Shown here: positions 10,862 through 24,439 of the stretch, in pieces | How positions within the stretch are numbered: position 1 is the first letter of the stretch | Layout: each line of letters starts with the position of its first letter | DNA from: Adineta vaga | Lineage: Eukaryota > Rotifera | Assembly: GCA_021613535.1 (NCBI GenBank) | Contig: CP075494.1 | Span: 14,818,001-14,882,000 of the forward strand | Length of the DNA: 64,000 nt | Reading direction: 5' to 3' | Translations under genes and position numbers: made by a program | The notes under the pieces: generated by a model | Databases searched by the model: none | Seen by the model: the letters and a program-made list of their open reading frames with translations, nothing else | Told to the model about the DNA's origin: nothing

Positions 10862-12127
10862 TTAAATTTTGGTATGTTGCAGATTATCAAGGATAGCATT
10901 AAGAATTTCTTGTTTGGCCTTTTCAATATCTTTGCGTAGTTCAGTTAAAATTTCCATCTTAAATTTCTCTAAATCATTCGATGTATATGATGATTCAGTT
11001 GCTTTTCGTGTAACTCTTGGTGAAGTAACACCAGATGTAGTTGTTGTTGTAACTTTTGCTGTAGCTTTATTAATTGAATTATTTGGTTCATTTTTTTCAT
11101 TTTCATCAATATATTTACGTCGTTGGGCAAATTTAGCTGCCATTTCTGACATTAAATCCATCTGTGGTGCATTATTAGTTGTGTTTGCCTTACGTGTCGT
11201 ATTGTTAGCATTCGGAAGTATTAATGCAGGTGCAGGTGGAGGCCCGTTACCAAAACCATTTGGAAATGGCGGTGGAGGTGGAGGTGGTGGTGGTGGTGGT
11301 GGTGGCGGAGCAGCAGCAGCACTATTCGGAGTTGTCATAGGTTGATTTAATGGTGGTGCTGGTGGTATATTGATATTATTTTTATTAGACGGATTGTCGC
11401 CGTAATATGAGTAGGAATCTGAAATGAGAGCATAGTTTGTTTCTTCATCGTCGTTTGATTGCTGTTGTTGACTGTAATAATTATTATTTATTGATGTTGG
11501 TGTCGAACTCGATGGATTGGAATTTTGACGTAAATGATTAGAATAAGGTGATGATGAATATTGTTGCTGCTGACCATCAGATGGATGAGAAGAAAGTGAA
11601 GGAGAATTGATAGATGCTGTCGTCGATGGTGTAGGAAGTGTTGAAGGAGGTTGGCTCGATTGACGTTTATATGGTGGTGTATGAATAGTGTTATTATTAT
11701 TATTATTTGTATTATTCATGATTGAAGATGACGATGGAAGTGTTGCACCACCATTAACAATTGCATGCGACGATGATGAATTAACATTTTCAAGAATTTT
11801 CATCATTGTACTTCCAAATTCTTGTGCATCTAATTTGGATGAAAAATTTAATCCATAAACACATGATTGATCACGCCATTGATGAAATGTTGGTGTTGCT
11901 TGATTATATTTAATACCTTTACTTATTGAATGATTTAAAACAACTTCATGATCTTGAATTTGTCGACCAACAATACGATATGTTTGAGTATCTGGACAGA
12001 ATAATAATTGAATTTTTGCTGGACCATTCGGTGCACAATGTAACCATTTCTTTTGTGCATCATTATAAATCATTGCTGTTGCTTTGCAACTTGTTAGAAT
12101 ATCTTCTCGAGGATTATTACCTACCAT
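10862..12127 (-). CDS. ENAH: Ena/VASP actin-elongation protein
   Basis: A 421-residue single-exon protein. Residues ~10-115 form an EVH1 domain (CKATAMIYNDAQKKWLHC, FRIV-like TYRIVGRQIQ, IKYNQATPTFHQWRDQ, VYGLNFSSKLDAQEF), which binds FPPPP ligands in focal-adhesion and leading-edge proteins. A long Ser/Asn/Gln-rich linker leads to a run of about 14 prolines ending in FPNGFGN that would recruit profilin-actin. The F-actin-binding motif resembles MSEMAAKFAQRRK, and the last ~35 residues are the tetramerisation coiled coil (FKMEILTELRKDIEKAKQEI). A separate G-actin-binding (GAB) helix between the proline run and the FAB motif is not apparent. Ena/VASP proteins speed barbed-end growth and oppose capping. 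The lack of introns contrasts with most genes here. Confidence 0.93.
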   Translation of the reverse strand: MVGNNPREDILTSCKATAMIYNDAQKKWLHCAPNGPAKIQLLFCPDTQTYRIVGRQIQDHEVVLNHSISKGIKYNQATPTFHQWRDQSCVYGLNFSSKLDAQEFGSTMMKILENVNSSSSHAIVNGGATLPSSSSIMNNTNNNNNNTIHTPPYKRQSSQPPSTLPTPSTTASINSPSLSSHPSDGQQQQYSSSPYSNHLRQNSNPSSSTPTSINNNYYSQQQQSNDDEETNYALISDSYSYYGDNPSNKNNINIPPAPPLNQPMTTPNSAAAAPPPPPPPPPPPPPPFPNGFGNGPPPAPALILPNANNTTRKANTTNNAPQMDLMSEMAAKFAQRRKYIDENEKNEPNNSINKATAKVTTTTTSGVTSPRVTRKATESSYTSNDLEKFKMEILTELRKDIEKAKQEILNAILDNLQHTKI

Positions 12128-14132
12128 AGTTGATTTATTGAAAGAAATTTATTCAAGTTAGATCGAGATGGACTAGAAAAAAACAACAACATATTTTTCT
12201 CAACAATACAGAAGATTAGTTTATTTTCTATCGATCTATGCCGAACAAAATCAGCTCATCTTACATATTCTTTTACACTTGATGCAATTAAGAACAATAC
12301 TCAAGTATACATGTCCTAAGAACATCATATCAAATAGCTGGATCAACATCTGTAGAAGAGGTATCATCATCTAAAAAAAATACTCCTTCCTTTCTTTGCT
12401 CTTCTCGGATGTTTACTATTGACTATACTACTACTGATTACTCACGTCTGCCTTATTGATCTATACAAGTCAAGAAACGTTGAAGTGTCATTTTCTGTTA
12501 GAAACAAGAGAATGTAATGATGCACAATAAACTAATCGATTTATATGGAGATAGAGATGAAAAAAAGACCTAGTCATTTAATTGTTTCTATGTGTCAATA
12601 TTGATCGTATTCTATTAGAAAAAAAAGAGATTGATGGCAAGAATATGTTCCTTGTTCTTACCTGAAATTTATATTTCAAGTATAATTATGATTAGTGATT
12701 TTTCTTTTCTCTTTACAGTGTAATAGAAACAAAAAGTCAATCAATTATATGAATGTGTGCATTTATTTGCCTGTCAGTAGCGGTATTTTTCATCAAGAAA
12801 TCATTTCCTTTTTCTTTCTTTCTAATTTATCTAATTGAACGCGATCTCCTTTTTATTCTATTCAATAATCTAAACAAGCATTTTCCTTCTTGTTTTACCT
12901 GATAAATAGAGAAGAATCACGAATGAATTTCACGTTAATTCTAAATACAGAAAAAGAAAAAAAAAGAATTTCAACAAAAACAATCTTTTCTTTCTTACCA
13001 CAAAATAAAACGAAACAAATAACTCTTCTACGACTTGAAAACAACTTGTTTTAATCATCTAGAAGAATAATTTGTTTAGCAATCGAATTAACTGAACATC
13101 TGTTCTCATTTCATGTTCAATAGACTCACATTTTTTTTTTATTGACATGACCTTTTTTATTTATCTCATTGGGTGTCAACGTTTCTAAGAGAAAAGCTCT
13201 TGTTTTTTTCTTTAAAGGAAACTCTCATCAATAAAAAAAGGATTTAAAAAATAATTCAACAATTATATCTTTTTGACATATCATTTGATAATAAATATGC
13301 ATAGATATGTTAGACAAGAGTTTGTAGAGGTCGATAACTTCATTTGGATTGGTTCATTCTATCTCATACTTCTTTCTATGCGTAGTTAGTTAGATGCTCG
13401 ACTGTATTCAATTCAATTTCGATGAATCTAATGATAATGTAACGTAGCTAAAAATTGATTCATGTATAACGAAAAACTATATTGTAAAAAGTACCGAATA
13501 TCTTTATCTGTTAAAGTGAACAACGAAGGTTATAAGAATCTTTTCGTTGTTATTCGGAAAATGACGACATTGATTCAATCAAAAAGTTTTAATTTCAGTT
13601 CGACAGTTATTTTCTACAATCTATCAACGCAATCATTGCATTGAATCATTACTAGAGAGCACCTTTATTACATATTTTCTACGTTGGAATCTCATTCAAG
13701 TATGATGACTAATGAAAATACTCAAATTTGATAAATTTTTTTCTCAAACATCATTATCAATAACATTTGAATATTTCACAAGGAATGACGAAAATGTTTA
13801 TTTATATTATATGATATGAAATCATTTTACATTCGATCGATATTTCATTTTATACTTATTCTCGTTCTGTTGCAGAACCTTCATATAAAATCAACCAATG
13901 AGAATCAAGTTGATATCCTCTACGAGTTCATTTCTATCGATGGTAAAAAAAAGAATCAACAGAAAATTATAAGTATGATAAACAGCTGGTTTACATTGAT
14001 CGATCTTGACGGTTAGAAATTAGTTTTTCTGTTTTTTTTCTTCAGATAGATTCAATGAAATTTTCAAATCTATCTTTTGGATGAAGAAACGACGTCGAAT
14101 TGTATCAATATAAATCTTAAAACTTCAAAATC
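12128..14132. other. Intergenic region upstream of Ena/VASP and poly(A) polymerase
   Basis: About 2 kb between divergently transcribed genes, AT-rich, presumably carrying both promoters. A short open frame at 13816-14016 begins with a hydrophobic leader-like segment (MKSFYIRSIFHFILILVLL) and has 66 codons, but it has no recognised family and ends near a T-rich stretch; it is not annotated as a gene. Nothing else was recognised. Confidence 0.45.
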
Positions 14133-16220
<2,088 letters not shown>

Positions 16221-16977
16221 ATTATCATAAACATTTTAATGTAATACTCTTTGATGAGTATTATATGATGTATTCTTTTTTTTTCTTCTTTTGTTTCGTT
16301 CATTACCCATCCATCTTCACTCTCATTTTCTCTCCTCCTTTCTTTATTCCATTTTCTTTCATTTGAGTAACAAAAAAAGAAAAAAAAAAGTTTTTTTTCT
16401 CTGCTGCTTGTTGAAAATCGTTCGTTTCTTCTTCTTCTTCTTCTTTGGTTTGTCTATTTCTGTGTTTCTTGTTTGGTTCATCTGCTGTATATAGAAGCGC
16501 TTGTGGTACATACAACACAAAATGAACCCAAAAAAATTATAAAATCGTATAGTAAAGTTTAACAAAAAAATAAAACGGATGCACATATATAAAACTAACA
16601 TCTTTGCATATCACGATTCATGAATTCGAATACAAATGCACGCTCAGCTGTTTGCTATCACTTCAAAAATAATCGACAAAACTTTATTTATCCAACAACA
16701 GTTGTGTTGGAACCGATCAATCTTCGTTGGTTTAATAAAAACTCTCAGATATTTATACCTCGATTCCTAATCTAATCATCATTTATATTCGAATTCGAAT
16801 TAGACAATTACTTCGATTGTTCTTCAATTTATTCAATGAAAAATATATCGAATTTCAGAAAAACAAAAATGCACATCACCGGTATATATTCAAAAAAGAG
16901 AGAAGCATCTGAACGATTTTCGATAAAACAAAAACAAAAACAAAATAAATTCTCATTCTTGCGTCATATTTAGATGA
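16221..16977. other. Convergent 3' spacer between PAP and PTPDC1-like genes
   Basis: T-rich and A-rich simple sequence, including a TTCTTC run near 16428-16444. It holds the 3' UTRs of two convergent genes; no coding signal was recognised. Confidence 0.45.
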
Positions 16978-19388
16978 TTATTTTTGTTCAAAATAATTAG
17001 TAATACCAAGAAAAAATACGGTGAAATTTTCTAATAATTCATGATTAAGACTTGCATTATTGACAACATGTTCAATAACATTACGTTGTTTGTTATCTTC
17101 ATAATTTGCTTTTTCAGATATCAAAAATAAACGTAATTTATCATTATCAACAGTTAATTTTTTTAATTCATTTGTATCACTCAATTGACGATGTGTAAGA
17201 AGATGTATAATACAATAAACTAACAATCGATCTTCATGATGAATAGTAAATTGACGAATATAGGCAAAGAGTTTAGCCAATAATTCAATAGTACCACATT
17301 GAAACTAAATAAAGAAAATATACAACGAGAAAACAAATCACTCTTTACTTTATTTAATTGCGATAAAATTGTTGTCGGTTGTTGAACATCAGTTTTAGTA
17401 AATAATTTATAATCTTGATTTGTTATCACTGGATGCTGAAATAGATAGAAATCAGTGGAGTTTGTTTTTCGTAAATAAAAACTACATTCTTCATTTACTT
17501 TAAGTAATTTTAACCATGTCCATAGAACACCACTGATAATACAAGGATCTGTTTCTTCGAAAATTTCATCAATTCCATTGTTTACTTTATTAATTTTTTG
17601 TTTCCATGTTGAAATTTTCATCAGTTGATCTGACGTAAGAAAATCTTCATGAATTGACATAATCATACAATTTATTATTTGTTGATATGAACTGAAATCA
17701 TGATGTGATAAACGTTCATGTTCATAGAAAAATGATGGTGCAAAATCCAACCATGTCGCTTTTTCTTCATCAGTAAAACTTTGAAAACTTTCACGAATAA
17801 AAACAGGTTTAGCTTTCACACGACGATTGATTGTAATTAATATTGTATCAATCATATAACCGGTACATAATTCAATCAAACGAGCTGCACACACAAATAA
17901 AACCTAAACATCATTTAAGATTAAAAAACAGATGGTTGATGAATAAATAAGTTTACTCGTGGAATATATTTGTATATATATGCATCACGACCATGAATAA
18001 ATGCTTGTTGATTTCGTAAATGTTCTTCCAATGAAAGATGAACATGAACATCCGTACTAGAAAGGCAAACGAAATTGTTTTTTTTAATAGAAAGAAAGAA
18101 ACTATATTACAAACCAATCGGTAAAAACACGTCGTTTAGGTATTATAAATCGTTCATATTCTTCGACAGCTACAAACAAGAAAATGTTTGATATTGGTTA
18201 GAAGTTATTTAGATGCATTTTTACCTTCAATTTGTTTTGTCATTTGTACACTACCTGGTCGTTTAGCACGAATGTAATGAATTGATTCATGTGCAGTCAT
18301 ACGATATTCATGTACAAGATATGAACAGATAACAAAACCAGTACGACCAAGACCAGCATGACAATGCACTGCAATCTATTAAACGTATTCTTTTATTATT
18401 TATCTTCTTTCTCTAGCGAAAATCAACATACTTTTCCTTGTTTCATAGCAAAACTCATAACTTTCATTATATCAAGTATAGTTTCAACTTTTACTGTTCC
18501 ATAATCTTCCATCGCATAATTATAAACAAAAACTTTCAGAAGAAAAACGGATTTTATTAATCAAAACTATTCAAATAATCTTATTTTTCTCTCTTTCTTA
18601 CTTCCTAAATCCATAAAAGCACTTGGATCATACGAAAAGCCTGAAGTATGATTTCCATGTCCACAAGAAATATGTTCATCAGGTGTTTCCAAATTAAATA
18701 TGGCACGAATACCAGCACTATAAATCAATCAACTTCATTATATGTTCATCATCAAATTCAAAATTTTACTCATGAAACAGATTTTTCAAAGTACTATGTC
18801 GTACAGTTGGACGAGAACACGCTAAAATACTATCAGTAATCCTAAATAAAAGGAATCTTTCGATAAGAAGAAAAAGAAATGAAATTTTTTACCAATGAGA
18901 AAAAATTCCATGAATAGCCATTTGTTCAGGTTGCCAATAATCCATTCGTTCATATTTACAATTTGCTCCTCGACAACCTACAGATGTTTTTCTTTCAAAA
19001 TTTCTATGAATAAATATAGATTTGATCTACCTAATCGACATGCGGTTTTTTCTGGTAATAATTTCTTTACTGCTTGAGATAATGGTGAATAAGCACCTTG
19101 TGGTGCTGATCGTGGTGAAACAAAATCACTAAGCCATGATTCATTAAGATGTTGAGGCTTTTTTCGAACTAATCCAGGATCAATAAATGGACGAATGACA
19201 TGATTATGACGCTGATGATTAGCGCTGTTTGAACTACGTGAAGAAGAATCATCGTCCGTAATCGTACTATCATTTAATTCAATTCCAGAATGAACGATAT
19301 TATCACCGAGTACAAGTGGAGCAAGTCCAGCTATTAAAGTTGAATTATTTTCTTCACTTTCTCCTTCATTATTTTCAATTGTTGCCAT
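16978..19388 (-). CDS. PTPDC1: PTPDC1-like protein tyrosine/dual-specificity phosphatase
   Basis: Predicted cysteine-based phosphatase of the PTP9Q22/PTPDC1 group, which in vertebrates has been linked to centrosome and cilium function. Exons on the minus strand: 19388-19031, 18977-18893, 18841-18770, 18717-18602, 18532-18432, 18375-18225, 18169-18115, 18056-17957, 17903-17349, 17304-16978, giving 639 residues in consistent phase. Residues after ~119 show the family signature [14 protein letters not shown] and [11 protein letters not shown]. The general-acid region reads [11 protein letters not shown], and the catalytic loop is [10 protein letters not shown] (Cys nucleophile, Arg phosphate binder), followed by [11 protein letters not shown]. 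The C-terminal ~330 residues are largely helical and poorly conserved. The N-terminal ~115 residues are acidic and Ser-rich. The acceptor of the exon at 18532 is weak and could be off by a few bases. Confidence 0.88.
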
Positions 19389-19936
19389 GTTTGAAAAAAA
19401 ATTATTGATTAAAAAACATTTACAAACTAAAATAAACTAAACGAAGAAAAATATTAGACCAAATAACAATTAAAAATCGTTAGTTATAACACGTATGTAG
19501 AAAGAAATAGCTGTGAATTGATTTTCTCCTTAGTTACACATTGTTCCACTTTCATATAATAAAAAGCAACTATATGATTATATTCTTTTGAGAAATCTCT
19601 TGTTAAACAACATAAATCTTTAATTAAAACAAATTCTATTTTGTATTGACTGAATGAATAGAATCAAAATATTTGTATATTTTATTTAGAAAGAAATTCT
19701 ATCTTTTGATTATTCACATCCGATACCATAGTTAATAATATTTCTATTGAAACATCCTCCTTTGATTCAATCTAGCGACATTTATTCCACTAAAAGTTCA
19801 TTTAATATTTTCATTGGTTGTGACTAAGCCAAATAACGATCTGACAACAGTTGATGGCATCAATTCTGACACGACAGACGACATACATACATTCTCAATT
19901 AAATAAAGACAAATCTGTAACATAAATTTCCAAATC
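19389..19936. other. Divergent promoter region between PTPDC1-like and MANF genes
   Basis: 548 bp of AT-rich sequence between head-to-head genes. Presumably both promoters lie here. No TATA box or other named element could be assigned with confidence. Confidence 0.45.
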
Positions 19937-20655
19937 ATGCAGTTCATATCCTCTTGCACATTCCTTCTTGTCATTCTATCCAACTTTGCCTTCGTACAAT
20001 CGAAAAAAGCGCTCGATGAACAACATTGTGAAGGTAGAAACTCCTATACATTTCTTTGGTTTTCATCAACTTTATCGTTTAGTTTGTATCAAAACCATTA
20101 GTACATTTGCTGATACATTATCTGCTGAAGATAAATCCAATGTAGAAAAGATTGAAAAAGCTTTTAAAACCTATTGTAAGAAAGTTAAAGTTGATTCTAA
20201 AGAACATCGATTGGTAAATTTGACATTTTTGTCTTTGTTAAATTCTAACAAATCAATTGTTTTAGTGTTATTATGTTGGAGCTTTGGAAACTTCAGCTAC
20301 CTATGCAATTGGTGATTTATCTAAACCATTATCATGGGGAATTCCAGTTGAGAAAATTTGTCAAGAACGACTTTTTAAAACAAATCCACAAATCTGTGAT
20401 TTGAAATATGGTAAAAATGCATTCCTTATTTTGAATTTGAATATCTAATTATTTAAATTTTTTGTAGAAAAACCAATTGATATCAATGGAGTAGATTTAA
20501 ATAAATTAAAAGTAAAAGATTTAAAAAAGATTCTGACTGATTGGAATGAAGCTGCTGATTTCATGGAAAAATCCGAATATATTCGACGAATTAATGAAGT
20601 TAAAGATAAATATGTTAAACCAACAACAGTTGATTCAAATAAAAAAGATTTGTAA
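19937..20655 (+). CDS. MANF: MANF/CDNF-family ER-resident neurotrophic factor lacking the CXXC
   Basis: MANF is an ER-luminal, stress-induced protein that binds BiP and can be secreted. Exons 19937-20033, 20083-20213, 20266-20410 and 20468-20655 give 186 residues. A signal peptide ([13 protein letters not shown] core) precedes the saposin-like domain, which keeps six cysteines: HCEVC, FKTYCKK, HRLCYYVGA, VEKICQE and PQICDL. The C-terminal SAP-like domain has [16 protein letters not shown] and [16 protein letters not shown]. The conserved Cys-X-X-Cys that normally follows the tryptophan is absent: the sequence reads [11 protein letters not shown]. The protein ends KKDL, comparable to the RTDL/KDEL-like retrieval signal of other MANFs. 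An AATAAA lies at 20792-20797. The first exon joins GAA-G|TT to rebuild CEVC, which supports the start chosen. Confidence 0.93.
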
Positions 20656-21197
20656 TCATATTTAAGTTTCATTTTGTAGTCGTGTGCTTATCGCTTGTTA
20701 ATGAATATGTTTGTTTTTCGAAATAATCTGATAAATGTCAAATTATAGTTTATTTATTTTGTTTATTAAATTCGCTCATTCTTTGTTTTGAAATAAATTT
20801 ACTTTCGAATTAAATACATCACAAAATACTAACGAATGATCTAAGTAGATTTGACATTTTCTTTGACATCATACATTTGTACCTTTATCAATCTAATGCA
20901 ACGAAAGTCGAGTGACCTCACGCCACTTATGGGAACTGAAAAAAAAATTCGATTTGTTTTTTTTTCTTTTCATTAATTTTTAATACATTTTTTGTAGTCA
21001 ATACGAGATATATGTTTTGTTTGTTAATATACAAAAGAATAGGCTCTTTATAATGAAAGAAGCCTTTTCTTAGACGGACAAAGTACAGAAACTATTTTTT
21101 AATCAAATCAGCTTCACAATATATATATGTATATAAATCAATCAAACTCACGCCATTCTCTAAATTTTCTTCTTCACTTTCACGAAAACAATTGACA
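20656..21197. other. Spacer between MANF and the D8C membrane protein gene
   Basis: 542 bp, AT-rich. It holds the MANF 3' UTR and the probable promoter of the next gene. Nothing else was recognised. Confidence 0.4.
20792..20797 (+). terminator. Polyadenylation signal of the MANF gene
   Basis: AATAAA hexamer about 140 bases beyond the MANF stop codon, a plausible 3' processing signal. Confidence 0.4.
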
Positions 21198-22727
21198 ATG
21201 TCTTCTTCACCATTTTCACATACTCATGTATCACATTTAGTAAAGAAGAAACGTCGACGATCTCAATCATTAACATTACCTAATTTCAATGATTTAGACA
21301 GTCAAGTTGAAAATGAACATCAAGTTAGTTTTTGATTGATGAAAAAAGCTTTTGTTATACGTATGTTGAATGATTTTAGAGACAATTTTTGTCACAATTG
21401 AAAAAAGAAAGACAAAAACAGAAACAAATTCACGAAGATGAAGATGATTTTCAGCCAACGGTCACGCGAATACCGCGTACAAATACATCAGTAACAACAA
21501 AAAAACATACATTATCTACAACAGCTATTTCAGTTGCGACTAAACAACACATGTCATCAACAACAATTAAAACTACAGGTGTATATGATACTGTAGATGA
21601 TTTCCAACCATCCGTTACTCGAGTAAACGGAACGACTGCAACAGCATCGACAAATAAACAAACTTCAACCAAAAAAGAAATGCAATCAGTAACGTCCAAA
21701 ATCATGCATATACAAGAAGATGATGATGAAGAGTATGATGACCAACGTACACAAGTTACACGAATGCCACGAACAAACTCAACAAAATCACTTAAAAATC
21801 AATTTTCAAATGCTAGTTTATCGAGAAAATATTTGAATACAAAATCCGATACACCTATATCACATAATGATATAGATTTTAATTCATCACAAACATCCTA
21901 TAATCCTCTTGCGACATCAACATCGAATATCATCAGTAAATCTAGTTTAGTCGATCAAGAATTTCGTCTTGATGATGGAAAAGAACATGCACGAAGAAAT
22001 GACGTAAAAAGTTTAGGTAGTGTCAAAATCAATGAACGAGAAAAGTAAGTTTTTCATTGGAATATTTGATGAAATCAATTCCTATTTCTTTTAATTCTAG
22101 TTATTATGCAGTTCATGGAAGGAAATTATCAACAAAATCAAGTGCAAGTTTTATGGCAGCTGTAATTGCAATTATTATTGGTATAATCGCTTTTGCTTTA
22201 GCTCTTACGGCATTTATTCTTCTATTATTACTTCGATCGACTGTTGAAGCACAGTTATGTAAGATTAAATTTATATTTGAATTCTCATTGGAAACATTTC
22301 ATTTGTTTTAATAGCAAATTCAACATCAAAAACATATTCTGGAAGTTTACCAACGGAATGTTCAACTTATACAACTGTTGATGATCCAACTCGAAGTATA
22401 AATGCACCAGGTTATGCACTTGGTTGTGATAATGTATCACCATTCCTTAATCGAAGTCAATCGATTTGGATACGATTTATCGGAACAGGTGGAACGACAT
22501 TGCCGTTAACAACACCAGGCATGAATATATGTGGTTCACAAGGTACTGGTTGGTATTATGGAACAATGCCTTCCACAGGACAACTTTTGAATGGTACTGC
22601 ATGTTTTACTTGGGATACGAGTGTATGTCGATTTTCTGCGAGTATTAGTGTTGCAAATTGTGGCTCATTTTATATCTATCTCTTGCCTCCACCACCAGCA
22701 TGTATGATGCGTTATTGTACTATCTGA
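21198..22727 (+). CDS. Single-pass membrane protein with D8C-like (uromodulin/GP2 N-terminal type) ectodomain
   Basis: Exons 21198-21323, 21380-22044, 22101-22258 and 22315-22727 give 453 residues. No signal peptide is present, so a type II orientation is inferred. The N-terminal ~280 residues are basic, Ser/Thr-rich and presumably cytoplasmic. They contain three diverged copies of a motif: DDFQPTVTRIPRTN, DDFQPSVTRVNGTT and DDQRTQVTRMPRTN. One transmembrane helix (AAVIAIIIGIIAFALALTAF) follows. The extracellular ~145 residues carry a cysteine-rich pattern like the D8C domain of uromodulin and GP2: DDPTRSINAPGYALGCD, IWIRFIGTGGTTLP, NICGSQGTGWYYG, ACFTWDTSVC, and VANCGSFYIYLLPPP. Several NxS/T glycosylation sites are visible. 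The function is unknown; a cell-surface recognition or adhesion role is a guess. Confidence 0.8.
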
Positions 22728-24439
22728 TTAGATTCTATATATCGAACATTTATTTTTATAATCGTCTTCTTTTTTTTCTTTTTTTCTGAATGAATATAAC
22801 AGTAATGATTGATTTATTTCAGAGAATAGAAAGATCTATGATTTGATCACTGTATTTACTGAGTACATTTGAAAGTGAATTAATTATGGATTAATACAGA
22901 AATGGGATATGTACGCCTATTCTTCTTTGAATAATTAGGATAGTAATAAAACAAATTGCAAACAGAAAAGTAAAGAATGCGTTTTCGTATTCATTTTCTT
23001 TCGTGAAGTCAAATAAATGAGATTTACATCGTTTGCATTGATTCTATTTTAATAATAAAAAACACATCGAAAGAAGACTGTATAAAATAATGAAAGAGAG
23101 AGAGAGAAAAAGAGCACAAATACAAAAACAAAATCATTCTTTTTGATTTACTGGAACTATGAATTATTCTAGATGAAATCAAAAGGTATCGACAAGAGAG
23201 AAAATACTAAAAAGTTGTAATCCATTCATAAAAAAGAAGATGTTGTTGTTAACATATGAAATGATTATTCCGCAAAGAAAAAAAACTCGTTTAATTTCTC
23301 AGTTCCGTCTTGACAATCTGAACTGTGTTACTCTTAGAATAAAGAGTTTTATGTGTTAAGAATAAAATGACGTTTTTTTTTCACACATTTTTTTTGATGT
23401 TGCAAGTAATGTCAGTAGTCATCATGTTTAATTTCAAATCGTTTACTTGGACGAAAGTGTCTACCATTTGGCAGTTTCTATTTTTACCGAATGGCCACAG
23501 TAGGTGGTCTAGTAAGTGTGAGAGAATCTCTAGCTCTATTGCTCAAAGCATTGCGCTAGACAGATGAACAGGAAAGAGAAGAGAAGAACGCTTGTGGCAA
23601 TCGTTCAATTAATGGAACTTGTTCGTCGGCATTGTCATCTGAGAATCGATGGCCAGTCGGTAGCACCCTAACGAGCACAAAATCTGCTCGACTAATTCGA
23701 CGAACATGAACATCCTCAATAACGTTCTCTTCTTCCTCTTTCCTTTTTTTTTGCTATTGAAAAACAACTTGCTTTCCTTTTCTTCTTCTTCTTCTTCTGC
23801 TTCTTCTTTTTCTTTATTTCATCATCCAATAATAACAAGTCTTTCATAATCCATCATTTTCTATTGGTTAAAGGGAAAATAAAAGAGAGAAATGGCAAAT
23901 GTTCGAAGGAGAGAAAAGAAGAAATACATTGATTCTCAAGGGCCTTGTGAGTTATGCCGTTCGTGAGTATAAATGAGTAGGAACAACATTAGCTTAATGG
24001 AAGTAAATTTCATTCGTTAGCTCAAGCTCTTGTGAGTTCTCTTCTTCCGTTAACGAAGTTGTCTCCTTCGTTTCGCCTTCGAGTAGTCATCGGGCGTTCT
24101 AATCTATACATTTTCTCTTCTGTTGTCAATTATTTATTACTCTTCGTCTTCTCTATTCTCGATAATAAGTATAAGTGTTGATTTGTCGTCTAACAAAATT
24201 AGTCACCTCAAATTAAGTGTCTTAAAAAAAGAACTCTAATTCTATGATCATCAAGACGAAAGAAAGAAAGAAAAAAAAAGAAAGAATGCGCGAGAAACAT
24301 GGAAAGAGAGAGAGAGGGAGAGAGAAGCGAGCAAATCATATTTCAACCACTCATTCACTTTTCTCTTTACTAAAATAATAATCATTATCAATGAATAATA
24401 AATAATTCAATTTAGACTAACCATATATACACAAGCAAA
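22728..24439. other. Upstream region of the first Prop homeobox gene
   Basis: 1.7 kb without a recognised gene, between the D8C membrane gene and the first Prop gene. It includes an AGAG run near 23095-23110, a TTC run near 23780-23797, and GA-rich sequence near 24305-24325. A TTTAG acceptor-like site lies about 25 bases before the Prop ATG. It probably contains cis-regulatory DNA for the homeobox pair. Confidence 0.45.

Noticed and set aside
10869-11345. 158-codon plus-strand open frame with a glycine run
   Set aside because: Antisense shadow of the proline-rich Ena/VASP exon.
13816-14016. 66-codon open frame with a signal-peptide-like leader upstream of PAP
   Set aside because: No family resemblance, no splice-joined continuation and an AT-rich setting where hydrophobic frames arise by chance.
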